A DNA stretch of 64,000 nucleotides from the NCBI RefSeq assembly GCF_900660605.1, contig NZ_LR215024.1, positions 310,001 through 374,000 on the forward strand. Reading direction: 5' to 3'. The notes below the pieces were generated by a model that did not search any database, was not told the origin of the DNA, and saw only the letters and a list, made by a program, of their open reading frames with translations. Position numbers and translations under genes: made by a program. Shown here one piece after another: positions 25,245 through 35,850 of the stretch (positions within the stretch are counted from its first letter, which is position 1; each line of letters opens with the position of its first letter). Origin of the DNA: Mycoplasmopsis glycophila (GTDB taxonomy: Bacteria; Bacillota_I; Bacilli_A; Mycoplasmatales; Metamycoplasmataceae).

Positions 25245-25905
25245 AGTAGCAGTAAGTGGAATGATTTCATCTGGTAAAAGCACTTTGGTGAGCTTGCTTG
25301 TTGAACATTACAAAAACAATTTACAAAAACCAGCATATTTTTTAAATGAATTTAAAGAGAATGATGTTGTTTTTAACAATTTATTAAAGTGACATCTTGA
25401 GAAAAAACCTAACATCACTTTATCTTTTGAACTATATGTTTTAGATTCGCACATTAGTGAACTATATAAAATTGAAAATGAGCTTAAAAAACAATTTGCT
25501 GATTATTTCCTTTTTTTAGATCGTTTTTCAGTTGAACACATCATCTTTTCTCAAATTGCTTTTGAAAATGATCCTAAAAGATGAAGATCTTATAAAACAA
25601 TGGCCAATAAAATGATTGATAGTTTTAATATCCCTGATTTTGTTATCTATTTAGATGTTAATTTTGAAACTTTTAAAAATCGTATTTTCCAAAGAAACCG
25701 CAAGGCAGAAATTGATAATTGAAACATTAATGAAGTATATTACAAAAAGTTACATCACGATTATAAAAGTAATTTTATTAAGCTCTGCCAAGAATATGGT
25801 GTAAATTATTGTATTTTAGATACAAATAATAAAAATCAAGAAGAAGTTTTAAATGAAGCTCTTTTACAAATTGAAAATTTTCGATCAAATAGCAAGTTTA
25901 ATTAA
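25240..25905 (+). CDS. deoxynucleoside kinase, copy 2, with ATT start
   Basis: The 221-aa paralogue of the preceding gene, with P-loop GMISSGKST, FLDRFSVEH, YLDVNFETF and QRNRKAEI. There is no ATG, GTG or TTG at the expected start. A perfect AAGGAGG (25228-25234) is followed by GTAATTATTAAAGTA, so ATT at 25240 (5 nt from the SD) or ATT at 25237 is the likely initiator. The next ATG (25261) lies inside the P-loop and would remove it. A single G-to-T change from an ancestral ATG at 25237 would explain this. The stop of copy 1 overlaps the start. In several bacterial dNK systems paired subunits have different specificities and form heterodimers, which may apply here. Confidence 0.8.
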
Positions 25906-25917
25906 CTTGCTTTTTTG
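25891..25917 (+). terminator. intrinsic terminator after the kinase pair
   Basis: AGCAAGTT and AACTTGCT form an 8-bp stem that overlaps the stop codon and runs into TTTTTTG. Confidence 0.85.
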
Positions 25918-25936
25918 TATTTTATTTTTAGAAAAT

Positions 25937-25961
25937 AAAAAAACACAACTTAAAGTTGTGT
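25937..25961 (-). terminator. terminator of tRNA-Gly (copy 1)
   Basis: On the minus strand ACACAACT and AGTTGTGT pair and run into TTTTTTTATTTT, just past the tRNA 3' end. Confidence 0.75.
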
Positions 25962-25981
25962 CTATGGTCATTAAAATGAAA

Positions 25982-26055
25982 TGGAGCGAGTGAAGGGAAT
26001 CGAACCCTCATAGTCAGCTTGGAAGGCTGAAGTTCTGCCATTAAACTACACTCGC
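25982..26055 (-). tRNA. tRNA-Gly(UCC), copy 1
   Basis: The 74-nt gene folds as a cloverleaf, GCGAGTG...CACTCGC plus T and encoded CCA. The anticodon stem TCAGC/GCTGA holds loop CTTCCAA, so the anticodon is TCC (Gly). The T-loop GTTCGAT is standard. A TATAAT box lies upstream on the minus strand. A second copy identical over all 74 nt lies at 35851-35924. Confidence 0.96.
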
Positions 26056-26134
26056 GTGTGTTTGCTTTAATATTATACACTAAAAATTATAAAGCAAACA
26101 TTTTTTATAAATAATTTTCGATATTTTAGGTTTG

Positions 26135-26965
26135 TTATTCTTTGTTAAGTAACATTTTGATTTCTTCTTTGTAAGGAGATTGCGTTCCTTCAAAAGGAGT
26201 TTCTAAAATGATTGGAATATTATCAAAATCAGGATCGTGCACAAATCTTTGAAGCGTTTTTAAACCAATAAAACCTTGGTCGATATTTGCGTGTCTATCT
26301 TTATGCGAGTTTAAATCGTTTTTTGAATCATTTAAATGGATGACTTTAACTTCTTTTAATAGATCTCACTTTTTAAGTTCTTCTTTGAATTTGTTGTATT
26401 CTTTTAAGTTATAACCAGCATCTCACATGTGACAAGTATCTAAACAAACTTTTAAACGATCGGAGTTAACTCACTTTAATAAGTAACTGATTTGTTCGAA
26501 ATTAATACCGATTTCAGTACCTTTACCAGCCATTGTTTCAATACAAATAATGACATCTTCTGTTTGTTCTAAAATTGTTTTTAAGCTATCAACAAGTGTA
26601 TCTAATGCATCTTCGGGATCATATTTAGTATAAGCTCCAGGGTGTAAAACAAGTAGCCTAGCACCAATATAATTCATTCTTTTAATTTCTTTAACTAGAA
26701 AATCAATTGAATATGCACTTTTTTCTGGATTAGCAGGATTAATGATGTATGGAGCATGAACAACTATATCATCTTTAGCAATTTTTGATTGATACTCTTT
26801 TTCAAATTCCTCTAATTGGTATAAAGCAACATCAGCACGAGCTGTTGTTTGTGGTGCACCAAGATAAATCATCATTGTATTTGCTCCATTATTAATACTT
26901 TCTTGTGCTGCTCCTACTAAATAATTAGGCTTTTTAAATGAAACGAAACTACCTAGTTTTATCAT
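26135..26965 (-). CDS. nfo: endonuclease IV (apurinic/apyrimidinic)
   Basis: Nfo cuts the backbone at abasic sites in base-excision repair. The ATG at 26965 gives MIKLGSFVSFKKPNYLVGA, the usual family start (276 aa); a GTG at 26974 is the alternative. The TIM-barrel landmarks with three-zinc ligands are present: HAPYIIN, LVLHPGAY, CIETMAG (Glu), CLDTCHMWDAGY, VIHLNDSK, HKDRHANIDQGFIG and ILETP. The start lies 17 nt inside the end of the channel gene, so they are co-transcribed and coupled. No clear terminator follows. Confidence 0.96.
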
Positions 26966-28031
26966 ATTCTTCACTCTTTTCTGCTTTTTTCTCGATCATG
27001 TTTAAAATCTTTTTAGGCTTATTGATCTTTTTTTGTTCTTGTTGTGTTTTAGCACGATTTTGCATTTCTGTTAAGAAAGCTCCAGCAATAACCCCAGAAG
27101 GGATAGCAATAATAGCAATTGCCATCAATGCAATGAAGCTTACGATCATTCTACTTACTGGCGCATGTGGCGCGTAATCACCATAACCGATTGTTGTTAA
27201 GGTAATTGTTGTAAAGTAAATTGATGTTCAAAAATCTGTAATGTAACCACTACTTAAAGCTTGATAATCGCTTGAGTTAATAATTGTTGTTTTAAAATCT
27301 TCAATTTGTTTTGCTCACTCTGGTGAATTTATTTGTTCGCTAGTAAATTGAGCTTGGATTTTAGCGTCTAAAAATTCTTTTTGTTGTTCTTCTAAAAATG
27401 TGATCTCATTATTTCAAATAACAAGAGCAAAGAGAACAATTAAAACAATAATTAAAATAAATACTGAAGTTAAAACTTTCTTTTGAGTTGCAAAAACTTG
27501 AGTAATAACTTGAAATGGACCAAATAAGGTTAAAACCATAAATAATCTTATGATTCTAAACACGTTAAGTCCTTTTATGTTTGAAAGGAAATTTTTAAGA
27601 TCTGGACTAATTGCTCCAAAGTGTTCGACAACGTGCATTGAAGCTAATAAACAACAAATTATTACAAAAGAGTTGAAACTAAAGAAGTAACGTAAATGTA
27701 CAAAAGGCACTCTTAAATAACTTTTATCGCTTGCATATTGATATGTTAGCATGTGTAAGACGTAATCAATGATGAAAACAAAGAAAGTAATAATTTGAAT
27801 AATTCCAATAATAATTTTGAGTCACTTAATTGTACCTAAATCAAAAAGTGATAAAAATGAAACGATACATGAGATAAAAATAACAATTGCATAAATTGTT
27901 CTTAACAATATAATTTCGCCTTTAATTTTTTCTAATTTAGGATTTATTTCTCTTTTAGATCACACAATCGGAGCTAGCGCTTCGAATGGATTCACTTTAA
28001 ATATATTTCAATTAATAATTCTTTTAAACAT
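26949..28031 (-). CDS. potassium channel-like membrane protein (voltage-gated fold)
   Basis: A 360-aa integral membrane protein. About five hydrophobic segments in residues ~50-200 precede an S4-like helix with several basic residues (GLNVFRIIRLFMVLTLF). Then come an S5 helix, the selectivity filter TTIGYGDYAPH and an S6 helix (MIVSFIALMAIAIIAIPSGV), followed by a charged cytosolic tail. The TIGYGD filter is diagnostic for K+ channels. The extracellular S5-pore loop (~60 residues) is unusually long. The gene is probably leaderless, with TATAAT 7 nt before the ATG. It shares its 3' end with nfo. Confidence 0.88.
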
Positions 28032-28038
28032 AATATAA

Positions 28039-28044
28039 ATTATA
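28039..28044 (-). promoter_or_regulatory. -10 box of the channel gene (leaderless)
   Basis: TATAAT on the minus strand ends 7 nt before the ATG at 28031, so transcription would begin at the start codon. No Shine-Dalgarno is present. Confidence 0.6.
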
Positions 28045-28202
28045 TATTGAAGCTTTTAAAATGAGTGCATTTTATTAAGTAAAAATTAAGAAAAAATTCA
28101 ACTTTTTTGAAGCTAATTTTTACTTTTTTTATCACCATATTTTCTAAAAGAAAAATAGCTTTACTAAAATAACTAAAATTAAGCTATAAAAACAAAAAAT
28201 GT

Positions 28203-28255
28203 TTGGCACAAAAAGCGATTGGCATAATTGACAAAAAATAATATTTTTATATGAT
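28203..28255 (+). promoter_or_regulatory. promoter region of the large GA-module surface protein gene
   Basis: The 312-nt gap between the divergent channel and surface genes (28032-28343) holds no gene. A -35/-10 pair TTGACA (28228-28233) and TATGAT (28250-28255) has 16-nt spacing. Immediately upstream lie two TTGGCA copies (28203-28208 and 28219-28224), 16 nt apart start to start, a possible activator or repressor site. The leader of ~80 nt holds a stem TCTATAT/ATATAGA at about 28263-28290. The regulatory role is inferred only. Confidence 0.5.
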
Positions 28256-28343
28256 TTTTATGTCTATATACGTAATGACATAAATATAGATTTCAAGATT
28301 TTATTTTTTAAAGTATTTGTCAGTTAATATTAAGGAGAATAAG

Positions 28344-31300
28344 ATGAAGAAGTTTAGTAAGTTATTAATAACTTCAGTTTCAACATCACCATTATTTTTG
28401 GTAGCAACATCAGCTATTGTTTCAAACAACGGAGATAGAGTGGCTATCTCTAGCACGCCTGATTCAATAGCTGTTTTTAATGAAGATCTTATGACATTTT
28501 ATAACCCAAATCACTATCAGTGAAATATGAAAGGAAAAGAACCTTTCAATGTTGGTTATAATCCACAAGTTTACGGAAATAAAGATTATTCATTAGCCAC
28601 AATTAGACCCATAAGTGAAAAAGGTGATAAATTAAAAGATCAAGAAGAATGATACGAAGAAGAGCAAGAATGAGAAGCAACTTTCAATAGAAACCCAACT
28701 TTCGTAAGAGGAGAAATAGACACTACAAGCAAAGAGTGAAGCAATAGACCGCGTTTTTCTATTGTTATTTCAAAAAGTTTAGAATTAGTACCAAGAAGCA
28801 TGTTCATAACAGCTTATAGAAGTACAACTTCTGAACGCATTTTTCAAAGTATTCAAGCTCCAATTCCGGTTGTTCCAGCAAATCCTAAAACTGCAAGAGA
28901 AAAATACGCGGATATTAATTTTATGTCTGATGGTGCGATCATTAGTGATATTCCAATTCCTGGAAGTAGCAGAAAAGGAAAATTAAATAATTTCAATAGA
29001 TGAACAACTTCATTGGTTTATTGAGAAGGTGATAACAAATGAAGGTTAGAACATAAATGAGCAATTAACCCTGTTTATAAAAATCTTTTTACTGATTGAG
29101 GAATTTTTAATCCAACTCCAGACTCAAACCCAGTTAGAGCTTATTTTTCTATAGATAATAGTGTTCTTGATCGAATGGAAACAGAACTTAATAAGAGAGG
29201 AGAGAGATATTTTTACCCACCACGTAGCATAACAGAAGGATCAGTCGGCTCAAGTGAAGGCTACCAACATAGCAAGAAATTCCAAGACAATATTGGAACT
29301 ATTTTTAGTTTTGGTTATGATACAGGAACAGATTGAGGTACATTCGCAGATCAAAACTGATTTAAAGTGACTTTTAAAACAAGAAAAAACCAAGCTTATT
29401 TTGATGCTAAAAACCCTGGTGGTTTAGCTTATGTTATGGCTGGTTTTACTACTCATGACCAAAGTAAATATACCTATAGTTTTAACTGAAAAGCCGCAGA
29501 AATTAATGCTGATCGTCAAAATTACTCAATTGATGTTAGAGAATACAAGACAAAATCAACTTTATATAAATTACCTAATGAAGATCAAATTGAATTCAAT
29601 TTAGTTGCTCCTGGTAAAGGAACTGTTCCAAATTCAGGAATAATATTAAGTGGAAATAAGACAAGAAATGATGTAGATTCATGATATTCTCGTACATTTT
29701 CTTCACTTGATACAAAAACTCAAAATGAATATTTAACATCAAATGGTAAGGATGTTTTTGAGACATGACAATTAGAAGCATCAATTCCTAAGAAAATCAA
29801 CGATATTTGAGATATTAAAGTTTCAAAAGCAACTAGAGATCCTGAAGATCCATATCGTTTAATTTTCAATGTTGAATATACAATTAATGAATTTAAAGTT
29901 GAAAGATCCAAAGCAATAGCAATAGTTGAAGATAGTGCCAATTTCCCAGCTTTAGTGCCATTACAACAAAACGAATTTATTCAAAAAGTTCGTGCAAGCG
30001 AAAATTATGATGAATTAAGAAAGTTAATTGATATTACAAATGATAATTCAGGTTTAATCAAAGAAACCAATGATAAAATGGTTAAATTAAGAAAAATGTA
30101 TGATGATTTATACAAATTGAAAGAACAACCAGATTTTCCAGAAGAATATCGTGACGAAATTGAAACTATTTTAGAAAAATATCCTGCAAATAAAGACTAT
30201 GCCTTTACTTTTATTAGAGTTGAGGATGTTGATCCTCGAATTGACGAAATTGAACTATTTTGAGAATATTTAGATGCTTTAGAAAGCATTAAAAACAAAC
30301 AAAACTTAACTCCAAAACAAAAAGAATTATTAAAAGATCTTGTTGATCAAAAAATAAAAGACAGCTCATTAAATAAAGCTGATAAAGTAACTGAACTTCA
30401 AAATCTTAAAAACAAGATCAATGATTTAGATGATTTAATGCAAGATGTTAAAGATTTAAAAGAATCTGCACTGAAAACAAAAGAAACTGATAACTACAAA
30501 CTTTCATCAAGTGAAAACAAAAAAGTATTAGATCAAGCGATTGAAAATTTAATTAAAGCAGATGATTCAATTGACAAAGAATTTATTAATACACTTACTG
30601 ATAATGTAAGAAACGCAATTGAAAATCTTGAAGGTGTTGAAGGACTAGCACAAGCTAAAGCAAAAGCAAGAGAAGCTCTGAAAAAATTAAATGCTTTAAA
30701 TAACAAGCAAATTAAACAAATTAACGATAAAATTAGCGAAGCTCATTCAATTGATGAACTTAAAAACATCATTAAAATCGAAGCAAACGATCAATTAGGT
30801 TCTGCTAATACACTTAATGAATTAATGTCACAGTTAAGAGACTTAAAAGCTAAAAGTGAAGCAATTAAAAACATAAGTAGTGCAGATTACCTTAAATATG
30901 GTCAAGCATCAAGCAACTTAAAAGATGTATTTAATAAAATATTGCAAGACGTTACTGCAAATCTTGAGCTTTTAGATCTTAAAAAAGATGTTGTGCAAGA
31001 TAAAATCAATAAATTAAAAACAGCTTATGATAATTTAAATGGAGTTCAAAACTTACAAAGTGCTAAAAATAATGCAATTTCCAAAGTTAATGACATTACT
31101 TTATTGCCACATTTAAATAACAAACAAAGAGAAGAATTAGTTAAAGAAATTAATACTCAAAACGATGTAGCTAGAATTAAAAGTATTATTGATGTCAAAG
31201 ACAAAAGCGTAGTTGGTACTGCAAAAGACCTTGATGATGCTATGAGTGAATTTCTTGAAGAGTTAGCTAAATCAAACGAAACAAAAGCTAAAGATAAATA

Positions 31301-33455
31301 TATTAATTCTGATTCACAATATAAGGATGCTTTTGATCTTGCTTTAGAAAGAGCAAATCAAGCTAAAGAGCTTAATTTAAGTGTTGAACAAGCTAATAAT
31401 CTTAAAAATAATTTAGCAAGTGCTCGTGCTAACTTAAATGGTGGTTCAACAAGTGAAAAACGGGATGAACTTAAAGAAGAAATTGAAAATAGCAATGTTC
31501 TACCACCGGCATTAAAAGAAAAAATTAAAGATAAATTAGACGAAGCAGATTCACTTGAAAAACTTAAAGAGTTAGAAAACACAATTAATGAAATTATTAG
31601 TAAACTTGATGAGCTTAAAAAACAAAACGATAAAGCTTCTAATATCATTAATGATCCAAATCTAGCTGATAAAGCGAATAAAGAGCTTGAAAATGAACTT
31701 AAAAACAGAGTAAATGAAAATAATGAGTTAATAAATGATACAACAGCAAATGAAGAGTATTTTGATTTAGATAATCCTGATTTAATTAAGAATAAAATTG
31801 ATGAACTGATTAATAATACAAGTGAATCACTTGATAAATTTGCAAACAAAGCAAAAGAAAATGCAATTGAAAAAGTTGACAGTTTAGATAACCTCAATAA
31901 TGCTCAAAAACAAGATTTTCTAAATCGAATCGAAGCTAATCAAAATGATTTAAACAAAGTTGTAGCTCTTATTAATGAAGCAACAGAATTAAATGATAAA
32001 ATGTCTGAACTTAAAAATTACATTGATTCAGTTATTAAACAAGGAGAAGATAAAAATCCACTTGAGAACCTTAATTTTGTTGATGCAGATAAAGAGTTAC
32101 AAAATAAATTTAAAGAAACATATGAAAATGCTTTAAATAACTTAAATAAAGACTCTGGAGCAAACTTAAATCTAGATCAAATTAGCGAATTACTTAATAA
32201 ACTTAAAGAAGATTTTGAGTCTCTAAACGGAAATAAAAAACGTGAAGATAAGATCAATGCGCTCAAGGAACTTGTAAGTCAATCAAATAGCATAAGAAAT
32301 TCAGCAAGTTATAAAAATGCCGCGCAAGATAAAAAAGATGAGTACAACAATGCAATTAGTAATGCAGAAAATATTTTAAATAATCCAAATAATTTTAGCT
32401 TACAAGATATTGAAGAAGCAATCCATAAAATTGAAGATGCACTGAATAGAATTGCTCCAAATGTTGAAAATCTTAAGGATAAAATTGATAATTTACCTAA
32501 CTTAAGCCCAGAAGAAAAAGAAAAGTTTAAAGAGCAAATTGACAACTCAACAAGCAATGATCAAATTGTTGATGCATTCAACAAAGCGAAAGAAGTTAAC
32601 AAGAAAAAAGGTGATTTAATTAATCTTATTTACTCTAAAGAGAATTTATCAAACAAAGATAAAGAACAACTCAAAGAAAAAGTCAAAAATGCAGATTCAA
32701 CAGATCAAAATTGAGAAGAAAAACTCAAAGAAGCAATCGAAAATGCAAATAAAATCATTGGCGAGTTAACTATAGATATTACAAATCATAATTTAAGTAA
32801 TGAACAGCTTGATGAGATTTGAAATAAACTAAATGAAATTGGTATCAACAACCCTGATTACAAAAAAATTATTGATAAACTAAAAGAATATAACAATTTA
32901 GCTTCAAAATTAGATGAGTACAAAAACTCAAATGTTAATGATCAAAATTATGAAGAGATCAAAAACAAACTTAAGGAATTAGTTGAAAATAACCTAGATG
33001 TTGATCTTGAAGATCCAAAACACGCTAATTTAAAAGATCAATTAATTAAAGAAAAAGAAAAGCTAAATAAATTAGCTAATGCAGAAATGGATTTAGTAGA
33101 TGCACTATTAAATAATGACCAAGATAAATTTAATCATGCATTTGATGAAATTCACTCAATCGATCCAAACTTATATAACACATTTAAACAAGAATTAGAT
33201 CAAATTAACTACTTTGAGATTGTTAACAAGGATTCGTCAGATTTAACAAAAGAAGACATCGACAATCTTAAGAAAATTACAAAACAAGATTCATCAGATG
33301 TTATTTACAGCGCTATAAAAGAAGCTAATAAAGATAATGTGACACAAAAACCAAGTAGTAGACTTGCATGATTATGAATCTTATTGGCTCTTTTAGCAGC
33401 TACTGGAACTGGAATTATAGCGTTTGCAATTAAAAAGAGAAAAGATAAAAACTAA
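28344..33455 (+). CDS. large surface protein with GA-like/FIVAR-like helical modules and C-terminal membrane anchor
   Basis: A 1,703-aa protein. It has an N-terminal signal (KLLITSVSTSPLFLVATSA) without a lipobox Cys. Residues ~30-560 form a mixed domain with many aromatics that I do not recognise. From ~650 to ~1,570 it is all-helical and Asn/Lys-rich, with three-helix units resembling GA (albumin-binding) modules, such as LNNAQKQDFLNRIEANQNDL followed by KVVALINEATELNDKM (~1,178-1,220), and related units near 783 and 923. A C-terminal helix (WILLALLAATGTGIIAFAI) and a basic tail KKRKDKN anchor it. RBS TAAGGAGAA is strong. Its last ~355 nt and its terminator lie in a 421-bp segment duplicated around the downstream IS. 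A decayed paralogue lies at 42869-44541. Binding of host protein is inferred from the modules, not shown. Confidence 0.85.
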
Positions 33456-33520
33456 TTTTCAAGCCTATATTTAAGAAATTAACACAAGTTTTGAATTAAG
33501 CTTGTGTTTTTCTTTCGCAT
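33100..33520. repeat. 421-bp direct repeat, left copy (IS target duplication)
   Basis: Appears identical base for base to 35374-35794. It spans the last ~355 nt of the large surface gene, its terminator and 65 nt beyond the stop codon. The two copies flank the insertion sequence exactly, as a target-site duplication would. Confidence 0.9.
33481..33512 (+). terminator. intrinsic terminator of the large surface protein gene
   Basis: AACACAAG and CTTGTGTT pair across a 12-nt loop and run into TTTCTTT. The same hairpin recurs in the right repeat copy near 35755-35786. Confidence 0.8.
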
Positions 33521-33545
33521 CCTGAGTTTCCAAGTTAAAAAGCAT

Positions 33546-33590
33546 AAAAAAGACGAATATTACTATAATATAGCGATATTCGTCTTTTTT
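33546..33590. terminator. bidirectional terminator at left end of IS element 1
   Basis: A perfect 15-bp stem, AAAAAAGACGAATAT at 33546-33560 with ATATTCGTCTTTTTT at 33576-33590, gives a T tract on both strands. It ends the transposase transcript and blocks read-through from the surface gene. Confidence 0.8.
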
Positions 33591-33614
33591 GTGTCTTAAA
33601 TTACACACATAAAT

Positions 33615-35243
33615 TTAACCTATGCAAGCAATGAAGTCTTTGTAAATTTTGAAATATTTTTTATGATCTTCATCAAATTCATTAGTTGTCGTGTTTACAA
33701 TTTCTCCATTCACTTCCTTTTTGGACATTTTTATTAGATTTATAGAGTCAATAAGCATTTTTAAAGTTACTTCTTGTATTTCTCCATTATCATCATAATA
33801 TTTCTTTAATTTAAAGAGACAATACTTTAATGTCACAAGTGATAAAAAACATAATAGTATATGAGCTAAAATATGATTTTCATTGTGAACATATACTGGT
33901 CTAATTTGAATTGATGATTTTAAAGTTCTAAAATTCTCTTCAACTTTTCACTGTTGTCTGTAAATTTCTATAGCTTTTTCAGCTGTTAGGTTGTGAATAT
34001 TTGTTTCAATCATGTAAAAACCGTCTTGATCGGCTATTTTTTTAATTTTCTCATAGTTCAATTTTGCAACTGTTTTACCTTCAATATCCATGTATTTTTT
34101 CTTGTATTCAGGCACTAAATCACTCAAACAAATTTTTTGATTTGTGGATTTTTTATCTATTTTGGATAAGAAATTTAATCTTTTTATTCTATCAAGTGTT
34201 TGTTTTGCTGGACTAAAGTAAACAATTTGTTTTCTTATTTCACCATTAAATCTCTTTTTGTTTCACACTGAATCTACATATCTTTCTTTCGAAAAAATTT
34301 CATTTTTGTACATGTAATCTTTATCCTCAACGATAAAATTTCTGCCTTCTTCATTCAATGTATCAATTCTTTTTTGGAAAATGTATTTGAAGCCTTTTTG
34401 TTCAAGGAAACGAAGATTTGCATTGTTATTTAAACCACGATCTGCAACTATTGTCAAGTTTGATATATTGTAAATTTTCTTCATTTCAACAAGAAAATCA
34501 ATCATTGTTTTAGAATCAGCAGTATTTCCTGGAAAAACTTTGTAATGAAATGGTATTCCATTTGAATCCACTGACATAGCAATTACAACTTGATCTTCAT
34601 TATGTTTCCCATCTTTTGAAAAGCCTTTTTTTCTTATTCCTTTTCTTTCAAAACTTTCGAAATAAACAGTTGTATTGTCAAAATGAAGTATATGATCATT
34701 TGTATTTGTTAGCTCGTTAATTTTTTTATGCAAATCAGCTAAAATGGTATTTTTATGCTCCAAAACTGTATCTAAATAGTTAAAAATTGATGATTTTTGA
34801 ACATCTATTTTATTTATAAAATCGTTTTTATTTTTAAATTGTGATGTATAACTTCTTGGTATCAAAATACGAGTCGCAATGATAAAATCCAAAACTTCTT
34901 CTAAAGCCTTGTGTTTAGTTTTTGGAAGAGATTTGAATAACTCCAATTCTTTAATAATCTTGTAAATTGCTTCAATTCCGATATTTTGAAATTTAGTTTT
35001 AACAGAAGTTGGATCCAACATTTTAAAAAACTCTGCTTTAACATCTTTTTTACTTAAATTAGTGTTTATTTGTGCTGCTATTGGTTTAATATCATCAATT
35101 TCGGAAAGGTTATATTTCTCTTTAATATCTTCTCAGTATCCTAAACCTACTTGACTTCCATATCCTTTGCCGAAACCTTTTGAAATTGCTAACACCAAAT
35201 AATACTTACCATTTTGTTTTTTCTTGCATAAATTATATTTCAT
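33615..35243 (-). CDS. IS1634-family transposase (element 1)
   Basis: A 542-aa DDE transposase of the IS4 superfamily, without frameshift or nonsense codon under code 4. The catalytic triad is visible: first Asp in LHFDNTTVYF (~195), second Asp in VADRGLNNNANLRF (~267-280) and Glu in YRQQWKVEENFRTLKS near residue 435. An N-terminal domain (~1-100) precedes the core, as in IS1634. It is about two-thirds identical by eye to the element 2 transposase, so these are different IS species. The ATG at 35243 follows a TATAAT-like stretch. Confidence 0.93.
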
Positions 35244-35330
35244 AACATATATATTATACCATATTTAAGTGTGTAAAGTGTGTAAAAAATAAAAATTTTT
35301 CGAAAATTCATATATCTACGATATATGGTT

Positions 35331-35357
35331 AAAAAAAGACCTCAAAAAATGAGGTCT
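35331..35357 (-). terminator. terminator at right end of IS element 1
   Basis: Read on the minus strand, AGACCTCA and TGAGGTCT pair and run into TTTTTTT. It faces transcripts entering the element from the right. Confidence 0.7.
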
Positions 35358-35373
35358 AACTTGGAAACGCAGG

Positions 35374-35729
35374 ATGCACTATTAAATAATGACCAAGATA
35401 AATTTAATCATGCATTTGATGAAATTCACTCAATCGATCCAAACTTATATAACACATTTAAACAAGAATTAGATCAAATTAACTACTTTGAGATTGTTAA
35501 CAAGGATTCGTCAGATTTAACAAAAGAAGACATCGACAATCTTAAGAAAATTACAAAACAAGATTCATCAGATGTTATTTACAGCGCTATAAAAGAAGCT
35601 AATAAAGATAATGTGACACAAAAACCAAGTAGTAGACTTGCATGATTATGAATCTTATTGGCTCTTTTAGCAGCTACTGGAACTGGAATTATAGCGTTTG
35701 CAATTAAAAAGAGAAAAGATAAAAACTAA
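35374..35729 (+). pseudogene. duplicated 3' fragment of the large surface protein gene
   Basis: It codes for the last ~118 residues of the 28344-33455 product, including the membrane anchor, and exists only because of the IS target duplication. It is in frame with an ATG at 35325 inside the IS right end, so a hybrid ORF of about 134 aa could be translated (MVKKRPQKMRSNLETQ, then the surface-protein tail). No ribosome site is evident there, so it is probably silent. Confidence 0.8.
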
Positions 35730-35794
35730 TTTTCAAGCCTATATTTAAGAAATTAACACAAGTTTTGAATTAAGCTTGTGTTTTTCTTTCGCAT
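35374..35794. repeat. 421-bp direct repeat, right copy (IS target duplication)
   Basis: Second copy of 33100-33520. It begins at the IS right end (after ...AACGCAGG) and ends at TTCGCAT, where the original downstream sequence resumes. Confidence 0.9.
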
Positions 35795-35805
35795 AATGAG
35801 AAAAA

Positions 35806-35831
35806 GAAAAAACACAACATTTAGTTGTGTT
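35806..35831 (-). terminator. terminator of tRNA-Gly (copy 2)
   Basis: AACACAAC and GTTGTGTT pair across a short loop. Read on the minus strand they lead into TTTTC just past the tRNA. Confidence 0.7.
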
Positions 35832-35850
35832 AACGGTCATTAAAATGAAA

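Larger units (their letters stand above)
33521..35373 (-). mobile_element. IS1634-family insertion sequence (element 1)
   Basis: An element of 1,853 bp bounded by 17-bp terminal inverted repeats: CCTGAGTTTCCAAGTTA on the left and, read inward from the right, CCTGCGTTTCCAAGTTA, with one mismatch. It holds a single full-length transposase on the minus strand. Both flanks are a 421-bp direct repeat. Long, variable target duplications are a published property of IS1634 from Mycoplasma mycoides. Strong hairpins near each end should stop outside transcription entering the transposase. Confidence 0.9.

Noticed and set aside
24576-25905. Second kinase as a pseudogene
   Set aside because: The frame is open, all motifs are intact and a strong SD is present. 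An ATT start is simpler than inactivation.
33546-33590. End of a CRISPR or inverted-repeat array
   Set aside because: A single hairpin inside the IS end that acts as a terminator. No repeated spacer units are present anywhere in the window.
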